Program-made: the position numbers and the translations under genes
Shown: in pieces, positions 50,547 through 59,975 of the stretch
Layout: every line of letters starts with the position of its first letter
Numbering within the stretch: the first letter of the stretch is position 1
The notes under the pieces: generated by a model
Databases searched by the model: none
What the model saw: only the letters and a program-made list of their open reading frames with translations
Told to the model about the DNA's origin: nothing
NCBI RefSeq assembly: GCF_000196875.2
Contig: NC_014532.2
Span: 3,038,001-3,102,000 of the forward strand
From: Halomonas elongata DSM 2581
GTDB taxonomy: Bacteria > Pseudomonadota > Gammaproteobacteria > Pseudomonadales > Halomonadaceae
Direction: 5' to 3'
Length of the DNA stretch: 64,000 nt

Positions 50547-51545
50547 ATGATTCCCGAAACACTGCGCGCCCTGCTGGATGCCACCCAGGGCCAACGCCGC
50601 GCCGAATGGGCCGGGCGCGAAGTCTGGCTGGCCAACGAAGCCTGGGGCGAACTCGCCGTGTCGCTCCAGGGCGCCCAAGTTCTGCACTATCTACCAGCGC
50701 CCGAAGCCGCGCAAGCTGAAGGCTCTTTACCAGCGCCCGAGGCCGCGCAAGCTGAAGGCTCTGTACCAGCACCCGAAGCTGCGGCAAGCGAAGACGCACA
50801 ACCGACCGAAACGCCGGAAGGCATGGTGGCCGGTGGTTGGTTGTGGGTGACGCCCACGCCCCAGGAACTGCCCGGCGCGATCCGCGGCGGCATCCCGCTG
50901 TGCTGGCCCTGGTTTGCCGACGAACGTACCGCCGACGAATCCCCCGACCGCTCGGGTCCCATGCACGGCCCGGCGCGCACGGCCGACTGGCGCCTCGATG
51001 CCGTGGACGAGCACGAGGAAGGCGTGGAGCTGCATCTCAGCCCGCTCGAGCGCCTGCACACCCAGCTCGTGCCCCGCGCGGTGATCCAGGCCAACGCCCA
51101 GCGCCTGCACGTCGAACTGATCACCGAGCATACCGGGGAGACCCCGGTGAAGATCACCGGCGCCCTGCACAGCTATCTCGCGGTGGCCGATGCCTTCGCC
51201 TGCCGCGTCGAAGGCCTGACGGGCGCCCGCTATCTCGACAAGCTCAAGGACTTCGCCGAGAGCGAACAGCAAGGCGAACTCGGCGTGCGCAGCGGCATCG
51301 ATCGCATCTATCACAGCAACGAAGAAAGCGTGCTCGACGATGGCCACCGACGCCTGCGCATCGCCCGCCAGGGCAGCGACTCGGTGGTGGTGTGGAATCC
51401 CGGCGATGCGCCGCCCGACGACACCTCGCTGGCCGCCGCGCGGCGTTTCCTGTGCGTCGAATCGGCCAACACCCGGCTCGACCCGGTGTGGCTGGTGCCC
51501 GGCGCCCAGCACCTGCTGGGCACGACGCTGTCGCGGGCGATCTGA
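50547..51545 (+). CDS. D-hexose-6-phosphate mutarotase (YeaD family) with a repeat insertion
   Basis: 332 residues, against about 290 usual. Aldose 1-epimerase fold: GGIPLCWPWFADER, SGPMHGPARTADW with the catalytic histidine, HSYLAVADAF, and a C-terminal VWNPGDAPPDD. Residues about 49-85 are an insertion of 12-residue repeats (LPAPEAAQAEGS twice, then a diverged third copy), encoded by a 36-bp tandem repeat and missing from typical relatives. A strong ribosome site (GAGGAGG) precedes the ATG. It equilibrates glucose 6-phosphate anomers for Zwf. Confidence 0.9.
   Translation: MIPETLRALLDATQGQRRAEWAGREVWLANEAWGELAVSLQGAQVLHYLPAPEAAQAEGSLPAPEAAQAEGSVPAPEAAASEDAQPTETPEGMVAGGWLWVTPTPQELPGAIRGGIPLCWPWFADERTADESPDRSGPMHGPARTADWRLDAVDEHEEGVELHLSPLERLHTQLVPRAVIQANAQRLHVELITEHTGETPVKITGALHSYLAVADAFACRVEGLTGARYLDKLKDFAESEQQGELGVRSGIDRIYHSNEESVLDDGHRRLRIARQGSDSVVVWNPGDAPPDDTSLAAARRFLCVESANTRLDPVWLVPGAQHLLGTTLSRAI
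50691..50796 (+). repeat. In-frame 36-bp tandem repeat inside the mutarotase gene
   Basis: Copy 1 is 50691-50726, copy 2 is 50727-50762 (two base differences), and a diverged third copy continues to about 50796. The unit encodes LPAPEAAQAEGS. Being a multiple of three, copy-number change would alter length but not frame. Confidence 0.9.
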
Positions 51546-51609
51546 TCGCCTCGACGCCGTCACGGCGATCACTACTCCCGACAATCACAAGCTAAGAGGG
51601 ATACCCCCG

Positions 51610-52557
51610 ATGCACCGACTGATCGCCTTCGGCGAGGCCCTGGTCGACATGCTCTCCAGCCGGCTGGGCGACACCCATGAAGGACCGGAAACCTTCACGC
51701 CCTATGCCGGCGGCGCCCCGGCCAACGTCGCCGTGGCCTGCGCCCGGCTCGGCCTGCCGAGCCAGTTTCTCGGCATGCTCGGCGAGGACTACTTCGGCGA
51801 CTTCCTGGCCGACGAGTTGGCCGCCCATGGCGTCGATATCTCCGGCGTGCGGCGTACCCGCGAGGCGCGCACGGCACTGGCCTTCGTCTCGCGCGATGCC
51901 AATGGCGAGCGCACCTTCGACTTCTATCGTCCGCCCGCCGCCGATCTGCTGTATCGTCTCGACCACCTCCCCGCCGGCATCTTCGGCGAATCCGCCCTGC
52001 TCCACCTGTGCAGCAACAGCCTGACCGAACCGGACATCGCCGAGACCACCCTGGCCATGGCCGACATGGCCCGCCGCGCCGGCTGTCTGGTCAGTGTCGA
52101 CGCCAACCTGCGTCACAACCTCTGGGCAAGCGGCGAGGCGGACATCGGCCTGGTCACCCGGCTGCTGGACAGCGCCGACCTGCTCAAGCTCTCCAGCGAT
52201 GAGCTCGATTACCTGCGTGCCGATCATCCCGAGGACGACTGGCTCGCCCAGCGCCTGGCCGCCGGCACCAAGGCCATCGTCATCACCGACGGGCCCGGCG
52301 AGGTCAGGCTCAAGCGGCTGGAGACCGAGACCCGTGTGGCCCCGCCACGCGTACAGGCGGTGGACACGACCGCCGGCGGCGACGCCTTCATCGGCGGTCT
52401 TCTGGCTCGGCTCGCCGAACGCTACCACGACGACTGGCATCGCGACGCCGACTTGCTGGAGGATGCCCTGACATTCGCCTGCCGCTGCGGCGCCCATGCG
52501 GTGGCCCGCCCCGGCGCCTACTCGGCCCTGCCGAAACGGGCGGATGTGGAGTCGTAG
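51610..52557 (+). CDS. Fructokinase, PfkB (ribokinase) family
   Basis: 315 residues. N-terminal IAFGEALVDMLSSR and YAGGAPANVAVACARLG; SVDANLRHNLW; and the C-terminal PfkB signature DTTAGGDAFIGGLL with the catalytic aspartate. This fits fructokinases (ScrK-like) but other sugar kinases of the family cannot be excluded. The ATG at 51610 has AGAGGGAT upstream. As the last gene of the edd operon it would feed fructose 6-phosphate, which can enter the Entner-Doudoroff route after isomerisation. Confidence 0.9.
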   Translation: MHRLIAFGEALVDMLSSRLGDTHEGPETFTPYAGGAPANVAVACARLGLPSQFLGMLGEDYFGDFLADELAAHGVDISGVRRTREARTALAFVSRDANGERTFDFYRPPAADLLYRLDHLPAGIFGESALLHLCSNSLTEPDIAETTLAMADMARRAGCLVSVDANLRHNLWASGEADIGLVTRLLDSADLLKLSSDELDYLRADHPEDDWLAQRLAAGTKAIVITDGPGEVRLKRLETETRVAPPRVQAVDTTAGGDAFIGGLLARLAERYHDDWHRDADLLEDALTFACRCGAHAVARPGAYSALPKRADVES

Positions 52558-52626
52558 ACCGCAAGGCCGAGCTCCCGAGCTGACCCGCAAATCATCGACA
52601 GGGGCTCGCGGGGCTCGAGGACTCGC

Positions 52627-52652
52627 ATCCCGGGCCCGACCGGGCCCGGGAT
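52627..52652. terminator. Bidirectional hairpin between convergent genes
   Basis: A perfect 11-bp stem (ATCCCGGGCCC and complement) with a four-base loop, located between the fructokinase stop and the stop of the leftward permease gene. No T-run follows in either direction, so it may rely on stem strength. Confidence 0.65.
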
Positions 52653-52671
52653 ATCGTTGACGGTCCACCCG

Positions 52672-53973
52672 TCAGGCAAGAAAGGTCAGCGTCAGGTTGA
52701 ACACCACCGCGACGACGAATCCCAACGGGGCGGCACGAAACAGCAAGCCGTTGAGCAAGGTATTGCGCTCCTTTTCCAGCGGGGCTGAGCCGAGAATCAA
52801 GCTGCCGCCGGAGGAGAAGGGAGAAATTGCCGTCGCCTGGGCGCCGACCACGATGCACACGAAGATGATCATCGGATCGATCATCAGTGTATTGGCAATC
52901 GACGGAACGATCGGGAACAGTGCCGGCGTGACAACGCCCAGCGTGCTGGCAAACAACGACATGAAGGCCGACACCACCCCGAACACCACCGGCACCAGCA
53001 CAACGGGAATACTAGTGCCGATCCAGGAAGCCAACTGATCGATCGCCCCGGCCTCGATGGCCACCGAGATCAACATGCCCACACCGCAGATCATGATGAT
53101 CGTGCCCCACGGCAGCGCGGCCACGGCCTTTTTTTCATCTCCGAGCTTCATCAGCAGCGCAATCACCGAGAAAATGCTCGCAATCAGCCCGATATTGACC
53201 CGGGAGTTGATGAAGGCAATCACCTCATTGCCTGGTGCCAGAAGCTGCAGTATGGGAGGCAGCAGTACGCAGGTCATCATGATCAACGTCAGCGTCAGGG
53301 TGGCTTTCTGCTCGCGAGTCAAGGGAGTCGGCCTGGCAATATCACTCAAGGAGTCGGCCATGGCTTCCTTGCTGCGAGTAAAGAACACAAGGCCGGTAAT
53401 CACGATCAATGGAATGACGGTAGTACTGGCAAAGATGGCCAGACCATTGATGAAGGCCTCACCCTCCGAGAAACCCGCATTGACCATCAGGCCCTGGAAG
53501 ATGATACCGCTCTGACTGGAGACGAAATTGGCCCCGGCGAGCGCGCCATAGTTAACGGACATGCCACCGGCAATCAGACTCAGCCGGGTTCTTTCGCACA
53601 GCAACAAGGTAACCGGTGCCATGAACGCCAGCACCGTGTAGTAACCCGCCCCCATCGCGGCAATCAGCAAGGAGGCCAGAAAAATGGCGTAGGGCATCAT
53701 GTGCGGGAAGCGCCGGCAACGATACATCATGTGCTCGGCCAGTTTTTCGAGCGTGCCATTGACGATGGCAAAGCCATAGAACAGACATACCGAGAAGATG
53801 ATGAAGAATATCTTCAGCGGCCACATCAGAATGATATCGGTAGGCTTCAACCCCATCCCGAAGCAGCCAATCAAGTAGGCGAAGGCAATCGCGAACAGCC
53901 CGATGTTGATTCGGGTGCGATAGCCCAGCGCGATGGACGCCACAATGGCGGCGACAACAATGGCACTCATCAT
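52672..53973 (-). CDS. SLC13-type permease with MatC-like N-terminus
   Basis: 433 residues with about eleven hydrophobic helices. The N-terminal IASIALGYRTRINIGLFAIA matches the MatC (dicarboxylate carrier) N-terminal domain; GAGYYTVLAFMAPVTLLLCE and NYGALAGANFVSSQSG may line the substrate site. MatC-type carriers move malonate or other dicarboxylates. I took the first of two adjacent ATGs, 53973, with AGGAG nine bases upstream. It lies 40 bases after the amidohydrolase gene on the same strand, so the two probably form one operon for uptake and hydrolysis of an organic acid or lactone. Confidence 0.85.
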   Translation of the reverse strand: MMSAIVVAAIVASIALGYRTRINIGLFAIAFAYLIGCFGMGLKPTDIILMWPLKIFFIIFSVCLFYGFAIVNGTLEKLAEHMMYRCRRFPHMMPYAIFLASLLIAAMGAGYYTVLAFMAPVTLLLCERTRLSLIAGGMSVNYGALAGANFVSSQSGIIFQGLMVNAGFSEGEAFINGLAIFASTTVIPLIVITGLVFFTRSKEAMADSLSDIARPTPLTREQKATLTLTLIMMTCVLLPPILQLLAPGNEVIAFINSRVNIGLIASIFSVIALLMKLGDEKKAVAALPWGTIIMICGVGMLISVAIEAGAIDQLASWIGTSIPVVLVPVVFGVVSAFMSLFASTLGVVTPALFPIVPSIANTLMIDPMIIFVCIVVGAQATAISPFSSGGSLILGSAPLEKERNTLLNGLLFRAAPLGFVVAVVFNLTLTFLA

Positions 53974-54013
53974 GAGGCGGTACTCCTGAATGGATCCGTG
54001 CAGTGCAAGATGT

Positions 54014-54835
54014 TCACAGCCCAAATATCTCGCGCGGGTTATCGACCAGAATCTTCCGCCGCAGCGACGGATCCATGACCAATCTTTCCAGCAACTGCCA
54101 CTGGCCCCGATAGTTCTGCTGCGCCTCATGGCGCGTATGCGGCCAGTCGCTGCCCCATAGCAGGCGCTCTTCCGCGAGCCCCGCTCGCAACATCTCCTCC
54201 AGCCACTCCCCTGCCCGCTCAAGCGTCAGGTCACTGCGATACATCGCCGATAGCTTCACCCAGACCCGATCATCGGCAAGCCGTTCGAGGAAGGCTCGAT
54301 GGCCATTGGTCGTCCCCTTCCGCATGTCGGCGGGAAGACCAAAGTGGTCGACCACCACCGCGGCGCCGGATGGCAACACCATCTCCATGACTTCGGAGAG
54401 ATCATCGATCTGGCGCTGAATCTCGATCTGCCAGTGACGTGCCGCTACACGCTCGAACAGCCGGCGCCACTCGACTCCGGTGTAATCCGAAAGCGACTTG
54501 CCGACCAGGTTGAGGCGAATACCGACCACACCGACGGTATCCAGTTCGTCCAGGACACTGTCGGTGACATCCGGCGCCACCACGGCCACCCCTCGCAACC
54601 GCCGGGGATGCGCGCGCAGGGACTCGACCATGAAGCTGTTGTCGGTGCCCAGAAAGCTGGGCTGGATCAGGACGCCATGCGACAGGCCAGCATGATCCAG
54701 GTGAGCCAGATAGCTATCCACCGATGCCGAGTAGTCAGGGTTGTAGCGTCGATCTGCCGCCAGCGACAAACCGGGCTGGAAGACATGCGCGTGACTGTCC
54801 ACGCCAGTGACTGAGGGAAATGGTGCAGGCCCCAT
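54014..54835 (-). CDS. Amidohydrolase family protein (2-pyrone-4,6-dicarboxylate lactonase-like)
   Basis: 273 residues. A metal-dependent TIM-barrel hydrolase of the Amidohydro_2 type: VDSHAHVFQPG near the N-terminus, VVVDHFGLPAD in the middle, and LLWGSDWPHTRHE near the C-terminus, which supply the usual histidines and aspartate. The closest known members (LigI-like) open lactones of aromatic breakdown, but the substrate here is unknown. It is first in the unit with the permease and divergent from a GntR regulator gene. Confidence 0.87.
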   Translation of the reverse strand: MGPAPFPSVTGVDSHAHVFQPGLSLAADRRYNPDYSASVDSYLAHLDHAGLSHGVLIQPSFLGTDNSFMVESLRAHPRRLRGVAVVAPDVTDSVLDELDTVGVVGIRLNLVGKSLSDYTGVEWRRLFERVAARHWQIEIQRQIDDLSEVMEMVLPSGAAVVVDHFGLPADMRKGTTNGHRAFLERLADDRVWVKLSAMYRSDLTLERAGEWLEEMLRAGLAEERLLWGSDWPHTRHEAQQNYRGQWQLLERLVMDPSLRRKILVDNPREIFGL

Positions 54836-54883
54836 GAAAACCTATCCTCCGTAGGGTAAGCGCTTGCAGCGTCAAATTCATAT

Positions 54884-54907
54884 ATTCATATATTCATCTA
54901 TATGAAT
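54884..54907. promoter_or_regulatory. Inverted repeat in the amidohydrolase/gntR intergenic region
   Basis: ATTCATATA-N6-TATATGAAT is a perfect nine-base dyad. Half-site TCATATA recurs in the second dyad (54988-55007) and once more overlapping at 54876. Candidate operator for the divergent GntR regulator. Confidence 0.7.
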
Positions 54908-54987
54908 AGCACCCTACCAAAGATATGGCCCCAGAAGTCGAGGACTACGACTAAAGGTGGTAACGTCAGTATCACCCTGCTGCCTTG

Positions 54988-55007
54988 TCATATGGATATC
55001 TATATGA
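54988..55007. promoter_or_regulatory. Second inverted repeat, overlapping the gntR start
   Basis: TCATAT-N8-ATATGA, sharing the half-site of the first dyad. It covers the ATG at 55004, as an autoregulatory operator would. Confidence 0.55.
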
Positions 55008-55741
55008 AAACCCGTACGTTACGCGCCGATGAGCGGCTACCGCTGTATCAGCGGCTGCGCGAAGAAATTCAGGCGCGTATATCCTCCGGCGAATGGAAGC
55101 CCGATACCCCCATCCCGACGGAAGCCGAGCTTGCGCGAGAATATGGCGTAGCCGTAGGCACCGTACGCAAGGCAGTGGACACTCTGGTCAACGACGGATT
55201 GCTGCAACGTAACCAGGGGCGCGGCACCTTTGTCAGGCGCCCGGATTTCGAAAGTTCCTTTCTGCGCTTCTTTCGTCAGACCAATGCCGCGGGTGAGCGC
55301 ACTGTTCCGGAAGGTCAGGTGATCGAACGCCGCATTGCCGTACCTCCCGGCTATGTCAGTGACGCACTCGACCTCCCACCGCAAGCCGAAACCATCCATC
55401 TCAAGCGCATCAGACGCATCGAGGGAATCCCGACCCTGTGCGAGGACATCTGGCTGCCCTACAGCCGGTTCCAGGCACTGGCCGAGATTCCGTTGCAGTC
55501 CTTCGGCAACCTGCTCTATCCCTTCTATGAGCACGAATGCGGTCAATTGATCGCGGCGGCCAAGGAATCACTGCGCGTTTCATGCGCCGACCGGCAGACC
55601 GCTACCGCTCTGGAGATCACCGTGGGTTCCCCCGTGGTGATCATCGACCGTATCGCTCAGGGCTATGACCATACGCCGCTCGAATACCGGCGCTCCCGCG
55701 GCGGCGCCAGCACCTTTCATTACCAGATAGATATTTCCTGA
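55004..55741 (+). CDS. GntR-family transcriptional regulator (HutC subfamily)
   Basis: 245 residues. N-terminal winged helix: LPLYQRLREEIQARISSGEW, PTEAELAREYGVAVGTVRKAV and NQGRGTFVRR. The C-terminal UTRA-like domain (about 85-245) contains the LCEDIWLPYSRFQ and RIAQGYDHTPLEYRRSRG segments typical of the HutC effector domain. ATGs at 54992 and 55004 are both possible; neither has a strong ribosome site. It is divergent from the amidohydrolase-permease unit, which it probably represses until its effector, likely the substrate, is present. Confidence 0.9.
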   Translation: MKTRTLRADERLPLYQRLREEIQARISSGEWKPDTPIPTEAELAREYGVAVGTVRKAVDTLVNDGLLQRNQGRGTFVRRPDFESSFLRFFRQTNAAGERTVPEGQVIERRIAVPPGYVSDALDLPPQAETIHLKRIRRIEGIPTLCEDIWLPYSRFQALAEIPLQSFGNLLYPFYEHECGQLIAAAKESLRVSCADRQTATALEITVGSPVVIIDRIAQGYDHTPLEYRRSRGGASTFHYQIDIS

Positions 55742-55840
55742 CCCAAGTCGGCTTTATACGGTCGTCAGGTTCGCGAAAGCATCGTCAGGCGCGAGCCACA
55801 CCGCCCCCTGAACCACGGGGACCGTCGAAAGATCAGCGAT

Positions 55841-55866
55841 AAAAAAAGCCGGCCCTGAGGGCCGGC
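55841..55866 (-). terminator. Terminator after eda
   Basis: On the minus strand GCCGGCCC, three-base loop, GGGCCGGC, then TTTTTTT. A textbook intrinsic terminator, 64 bases past the eda stop. Confidence 0.96.
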
Positions 55867-55929
55867 AAGAAAGAGACAGCTCCAGGCTGCCGAGAGAGAT
55901 CGTGGAACCACGATTCAGATCATCGCGGT

Positions 55930-56592
55930 TCAGTGGTGAAAACGTTGCGCCGCTTCCTTGGCCAGCTCACGGATGCTGTTCCAGTCTCCGGCTTCGACCA
56001 GCGGAGTCGGCGTCAACCAGGAACCGCCCACGCACATCACGTTGTTGAGCGCCAGGTAGTCATCGGCGTTGTCCAGGGTGATGCCGCCGGTGGGGCAGAA
56101 ACGAGCCTCGGGAATCGGTCCGGCGAAGGCCTTGAGCGCCTTGACGCCGCCACTGGCCTCGGCCGGGAAGAACTTGAAGCGGCGGTAGCCGAACTGCCAG
56201 CCGATCATCAATTCGGAGACGGTGGCCACGCCGGGCAGCATCGGCACCGGGCTGCTCACGCCATGGCGATACAGCGCCTCGGTGGTGCCCGGTGTCACCA
56301 CGAAATCGGCACCGACCTGCTCGGCCTGACGGTACTGGGCGGGTGTCAGCACCGTACCGATCCCGACGCTGGCCTGGGGCAGCGCTTCCTTGATGCGACG
56401 CGTGGCTTCCAGGGCGCAGTCGGTGCGCAGGGTGACCTCGAGCACGCTCAGCCCCCCTTCGACCAGGGCCTTCGCCAGCGGCACGGCATCTTCCACGCGC
56501 CGGATGGCCAGCACCGGAATCACCTCGGCCTTGAGGCAGATGCTGTCGAGTTCGGTGGTTCGCGTGGACGGCAGTTGCTTGTCGATGGTCAT
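55930..56592 (-). CDS. eda: KDPG/KHG aldolase
   Basis: 220 residues. Splits 2-keto-3-deoxy-6-phosphogluconate into pyruvate and glyceraldehyde 3-phosphate. The Schiff-base lysine is in GYRRFKFFPAEASGG; EVTLRTDCAL, GIGTVLTPAQ and FCPTGGITLDNADDYL are conserved. Start at the ATG 56592, with GGAG before it. Last gene of zwf-pgl-eda, with 37 bases from pgl and a strong terminator behind. Confidence 0.97.
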   Translation of the reverse strand: MTIDKQLPSTRTTELDSICLKAEVIPVLAIRRVEDAVPLAKALVEGGLSVLEVTLRTDCALEATRRIKEALPQASVGIGTVLTPAQYRQAEQVGADFVVTPGTTEALYRHGVSSPVPMLPGVATVSELMIGWQFGYRRFKFFPAEASGGVKALKAFAGPIPEARFCPTGGITLDNADDYLALNNVMCVGGSWLTPTPLVEAGDWNSIRELAKEAAQRFHH

Positions 56593-56629
56593 GTGATTCT
56601 CCGTGATGCGGGGCCGGTGACGGTATGGT

Positions 56630-57304
56630 TCAAGGGGCCCAGTAGATACCCAGCGGGCTGGCCAGAAAGGCACGGATCGGCAACGCCCGGGTGTCATCGC
56701 CGGCCAGCGCCTTGCCCAGCACATCGCGCTTCGACTCGCCGGTGATGTGCAGGAAGTGTCGGTATGCCTGATGCAGCCTGTCGGCGCTCAGGCTGATGCG
56801 GGGCTGCGGCTGGCTGGGCGTGCGCACTGCCACCACCGGCTCGGCGGTGGACAGCGCCAGGTCCAGCTCGCGACTGTCCGGAAACAATGAGGCGGTATGG
56901 CCGTCGCCACCCATGCCCAGCACCACGGCACTGGCCGGCCAGGCCAGGCCGCTGACGCGCTCGGCCACCTCGGCCACGCCTTGCTCGGGCGTGGCGGCCT
57001 CGCTGGTCAGGGGCACGAAACGCGCCTGACGCGCCTCGCCGCGCAGCAGGTGCTCACGCACCAGCCGTGCATTGCTGTCATCGTCGCTCTCCGCCACCCA
57101 TCGCTCGTCGGCAAGGGTCACCTCGACGCGCGACCAGGGCAGCGGCATATCCGCCAGGGCGCGCAGGAAAGGCACCGGGGTCGAACCGCCGGATACCACC
57201 AGCAGCACCTTGTCCCGCTCCGCCAGATCGCTCCTCAGGGCCTCGGCCACGGCTTCGGCGAGCTGGCCGGAGAGTCGTTCGCGTGGAGCCTGCTCGAGTG
57301 TCAT
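56630..57304 (-). CDS. pgl: 6-phosphogluconolactonase
   Basis: 224 residues. Hydrolyses the lactone made by Zwf. It has the DevB-type signature: VVSGGSTPVPFLRAL and TLADERWVAESDDDSN, then VLGMGGDGHTASLFPDS. I took the ATG at 57304, one base after the zwf stop, with GAGGA before it; upstream in-frame ATGs are inside zwf. Confidence 0.96.
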   Translation of the reverse strand: MTLEQAPRERLSGQLAEAVAEALRSDLAERDKVLLVVSGGSTPVPFLRALADMPLPWSRVEVTLADERWVAESDDDSNARLVREHLLRGEARQARFVPLTSEAATPEQGVAEVAERVSGLAWPASAVVLGMGGDGHTASLFPDSRELDLALSTAEPVVAVRTPSQPQPRISLSADRLHQAYRHFLHITGESKRDVLGKALAGDDTRALPIRAFLASPLGIYWAP

Positions 57305-57305
57305 G

Positions 57306-58817
57306 TCAGTAATCCTCATACCAGCTACGGCCATCCTGGGTGATCATGGCGATCGAGGCCACGGGCCCCCAGGAACCGGCCGGATAGCGACGGGGCAATT
57401 CATCGCGCTCCCGCCAGGCGTTGATCAGGCTGTCGCACCACTTCCAGGCATGCTCGACCTCGTCGCGGCGCACGAACAGATACTGCTGTCCCTTCATTAC
57501 TTCCAGCAACAGACGCTCGTAGGCATCGGGAATCCGCGTCTTGGAAAAGGCGCTGTTGAAATCCAGGTGAAGCGGGCCGGGGCGCAGCCGCATGCCCTTG
57601 TCCAGGCCGCTATCCTTGGTCAGCACCTGAAGGGCGATTCCTTCGTCCGGCTGCAGGCGGATCACCAGCTTGTTGGCGGCCAGGGCGCGCTGGTCGGGGT
57701 CGAAGATATAGTGCGGCTGCTGGCGGAAGTGAATGACGATCTGCGAGAGCTTCTCGGGCATGCGCTTGCCGGTGCGCAGGTAAAAGGGCACGCCCGCCCA
57801 GCGCCAGTTGGACACTTCGGCCTTCATCGCCACGAAGGTCTCGGTATGGCTCTCGGTATTGGCATCGGGCTCTTCGAGATAGCCCGGCACATTGACGCCA
57901 TCGCTGGTGCCGGCGATGTATTGGCCGCGCACCACGTCGCGCCCCAGCATGTCGTCGGTGAACGGCTTGAGCGCCTTGAGCACCTTGACCTTCTCGTCGC
58001 GAATGGCATCGGCATCGAGGTTAGCGGGCGGATCCATGGCGATGAGGCAGATCAGCTGCAGCAGATGGTTCTGCACCATGTCGCGCAGTTGGCCGGCCTG
58101 GTCGAAGTAGCCCCAGCGACCCTCGATGCCAACCTTCTCGGCCACGGTGATCTCCACATGGGAAATGTGGCTCTGGTTCCACTGGGTGCCGAACAGCGGA
58201 TTGGCGAAACGCAGCGCGATCAGGTTCTGGACGGTTTCCTTGCCCAGGTAATGATCGATGCGATAGATGCGGGACTCGGGGAAGACCGCGCCGATGGCGT
58301 CATTGATCTCGGCGGAAGACTCCAGGTCATAGCCGATCGGCTTCTCGACCACCACGCGACTGCGCTCGTCGAGACTGCCACTGTCCTGGAGATAACGGCA
58401 GATATCGCCATACAGGCTGGCACCCACCGCCAGGTAGATGACCATGGGGCGTTCGCCGGCACCCTGACGCCATTCGCGGATCTCTGCATAACCTTCGGGC
58501 TGGGTGGCGTCCAGGCAGCGGTAATCGAGCCGGGTCAGGAAGCGCTTGAGCGAGGCACGATCCAGTTCCTCGCCGGGAACGTACTGCTTGAGCGCCGACT
58601 CCACGCGGGACTTGAAGCCATCGAGGCTCTCATCCTGGCGCGCCACGCCAAGCAGCCGGGTGCTCGTGGCCAGCAGGTTCTCCCGCTCGAGATGATACAA
58701 CGCGGGGTACAGCTTGCGCTGCGACAGATCGCCCAGCGCGCCGAACAGCACGAAATCGACCTCCGTTCCGGCAGCGTCGGAGGACCGCGCCGACCGGGAC
58801 CGCGTGTCTTGACTCAT
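57306..58817 (-). CDS. zwf: Glucose-6-phosphate 1-dehydrogenase
   Basis: 503 residues. Oxidises glucose 6-phosphate to 6-phosphogluconolactone with NADP or NAD. N-terminal nucleotide motif [17 protein letters not shown], and the active-site signature [20 protein letters not shown] chose the ATG at 58817, preceded by GGGGGCG, over one 12 bases upstream without a ribosome site. First of zwf-pgl-eda; the gene starts right behind a promoter and HexR-like operator and diverges from hexR. Confidence 0.97.
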   Translation of the reverse strand: MSQDTRSRSARSSDAAGTEVDFVLFGALGDLSQRKLYPALYHLERENLLATSTRLLGVARQDESLDGFKSRVESALKQYVPGEELDRASLKRFLTRLDYRCLDATQPEGYAEIREWRQGAGERPMVIYLAVGASLYGDICRYLQDSGSLDERSRVVVEKPIGYDLESSAEINDAIGAVFPESRIYRIDHYLGKETVQNLIALRFANPLFGTQWNQSHISHVEITVAEKVGIEGRWGYFDQAGQLRDMVQNHLLQLICLIAMDPPANLDADAIRDEKVKVLKALKPFTDDMLGRDVVRGQYIAGTSDGVNVPGYLEEPDANTESHTETFVAMKAEVSNWRWAGVPFYLRTGKRMPEKLSQIVIHFRQQPHYIFDPDQRALAANKLVIRLQPDEGIALQVLTKDSGLDKGMRLRPGPLHLDFNSAFSKTRIPDAYERLLLEVMKGQQYLFVRRDEVEHAWKWCDSLINAWRERDELPRRYPAGSWGPVASIAMITQDGRSWYEDY

Positions 58818-58830
58818 GTCCGCCCCCATC

Positions 58831-58876
58831 TGGTTAACTTAACAAAATAATAGCGCATTTCAGCGCTAATCGACAA
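58831..58876 (-). promoter_or_regulatory. zwf promoter with HexR-like operator
   Basis: On the minus strand TTGTCG (58876-58871), 18 bases, TATTAT (58852-58847), directly followed by TTTGTTAAGTTAACCA (58846-58831). The last element repeats the one before edd and would cover the start point, a good place for repression. A further AT-rich element, TGTAAAATTACTA, lies at 58885-58897 on the plus strand and may serve hexR itself. Confidence 0.65.
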
Positions 58877-59051
58877 AAATATTCTGTAAAATTACTACTA
58901 AAGACAAAGCGTTCATCACCCGTTCAGTGACTCACTATGGCCTCTTCTTGCGCTGCCGCGCTAGGATACCGAGCATAATGTAGTTAAATCACCACCTGGG
59001 TGGTGCCGTCAGTCCGGGCATCGGCCCGCCATCATGGAGACTTTTCTGCCC

Positions 59052-59909
59052 ATGGTCAGTCACGATCTGCTGGACCGCATTCGTCACCGACTCGACGAGC
59101 TCAATCGCTCCGAGCGCAAGGTCGCCGACGTCATCCTCGCCGACCCGGGCGCCGCCACCAGCATGAGCATCGCCAGTCTGGCGCATGCCGCTTCGGTCAG
59201 CGAGCCCACGGTCAACCGGTTCTGCCGCAGCTTCGATGCCAAGGGCTATCCCGACTTCAAGATCAAGCTGGCACAGAGCCTCGCCGGCGGCACGCCCTAT
59301 GTCAGCCAGGCGGTGGAACCCGGCGATAGCGCCGAGGGTTACACCAGCAAGATCTTCGGCGCCACCATCGCCGCCCTCGACCTGGCCCGGCGCGAGACCG
59401 ACTCGGCCCGGGTCGAGCGCGTCGTCGACTACCTCACCCAGGCCAAGCAATTGCACTTCTTCGGCCTCGGCGCCTCCGGGGCCGTGGCCCAGGATGCCCA
59501 GCACAAGTTCTTCCGCTTCAATATTCCCGTCTCGGCCTATATCGATGTGCTGATGCAACGCATGGTAGCCGCCGCCTGCCATACCGGCGATGTCGTGGTC
59601 GTGCTCTCCTACACGGGACGTACCCGCGAGCTGGTCGACATCGCCGCCCAGGCCCGCGCCAATGGCGCCATCGTGCTGGGCATCACCGACCCGAACTCGC
59701 CATTGGCCGACCAGTGCACCGAGATCCTGGCGGTCAGCGCCCCGGAAGACACCGAGCACTACATGCCGATGACCTCGCGCATGATCCAGCTGGCCTTGAT
59801 CGATGTCCTGGCCACCGGCGTCACCCTGCGGCGCGGTGAGGACTTCCTGCCGCATCTGAAGAAGATCAAGGACAGCCTGAAGGAAACGCGCTACCCGGCA
59901 TCGCGTTGA
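59052..59909 (+). CDS. hexR: Transcriptional regulator HexR (RpiR family)
   Basis: 285 residues from the ATG at 59052; an ATG at 59034 would add six residues. The N-terminal helix-turn-helix reads [33 protein letters not shown]. The C-terminal SIS domain has [20 protein letters not shown] and [17 protein letters not shown]. HexR senses KDPG and represses zwf, edd, eda and others in Pseudomonas and Shewanella. Divergence from zwf and the shared operators fit that role here. Confidence 0.96.
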   Translation: MVSHDLLDRIRHRLDELNRSERKVADVILADPGAATSMSIASLAHAASVSEPTVNRFCRSFDAKGYPDFKIKLAQSLAGGTPYVSQAVEPGDSAEGYTSKIFGATIAALDLARRETDSARVERVVDYLTQAKQLHFFGLGASGAVAQDAQHKFFRFNIPVSAYIDVLMQRMVAAACHTGDVVVVLSYTGRTRELVDIAAQARANGAIVLGITDPNSPLADQCTEILAVSAPEDTEHYMPMTSRMIQLALIDVLATGVTLRRGEDFLPHLKKIKDSLKETRYPASR

Positions 59910-59975
59910 GGGCCGCTTGCCAAGTCATCGGCGAGCCACAACAATGACGTCTTCTTTCCTTTCAGGAGACCGCCG

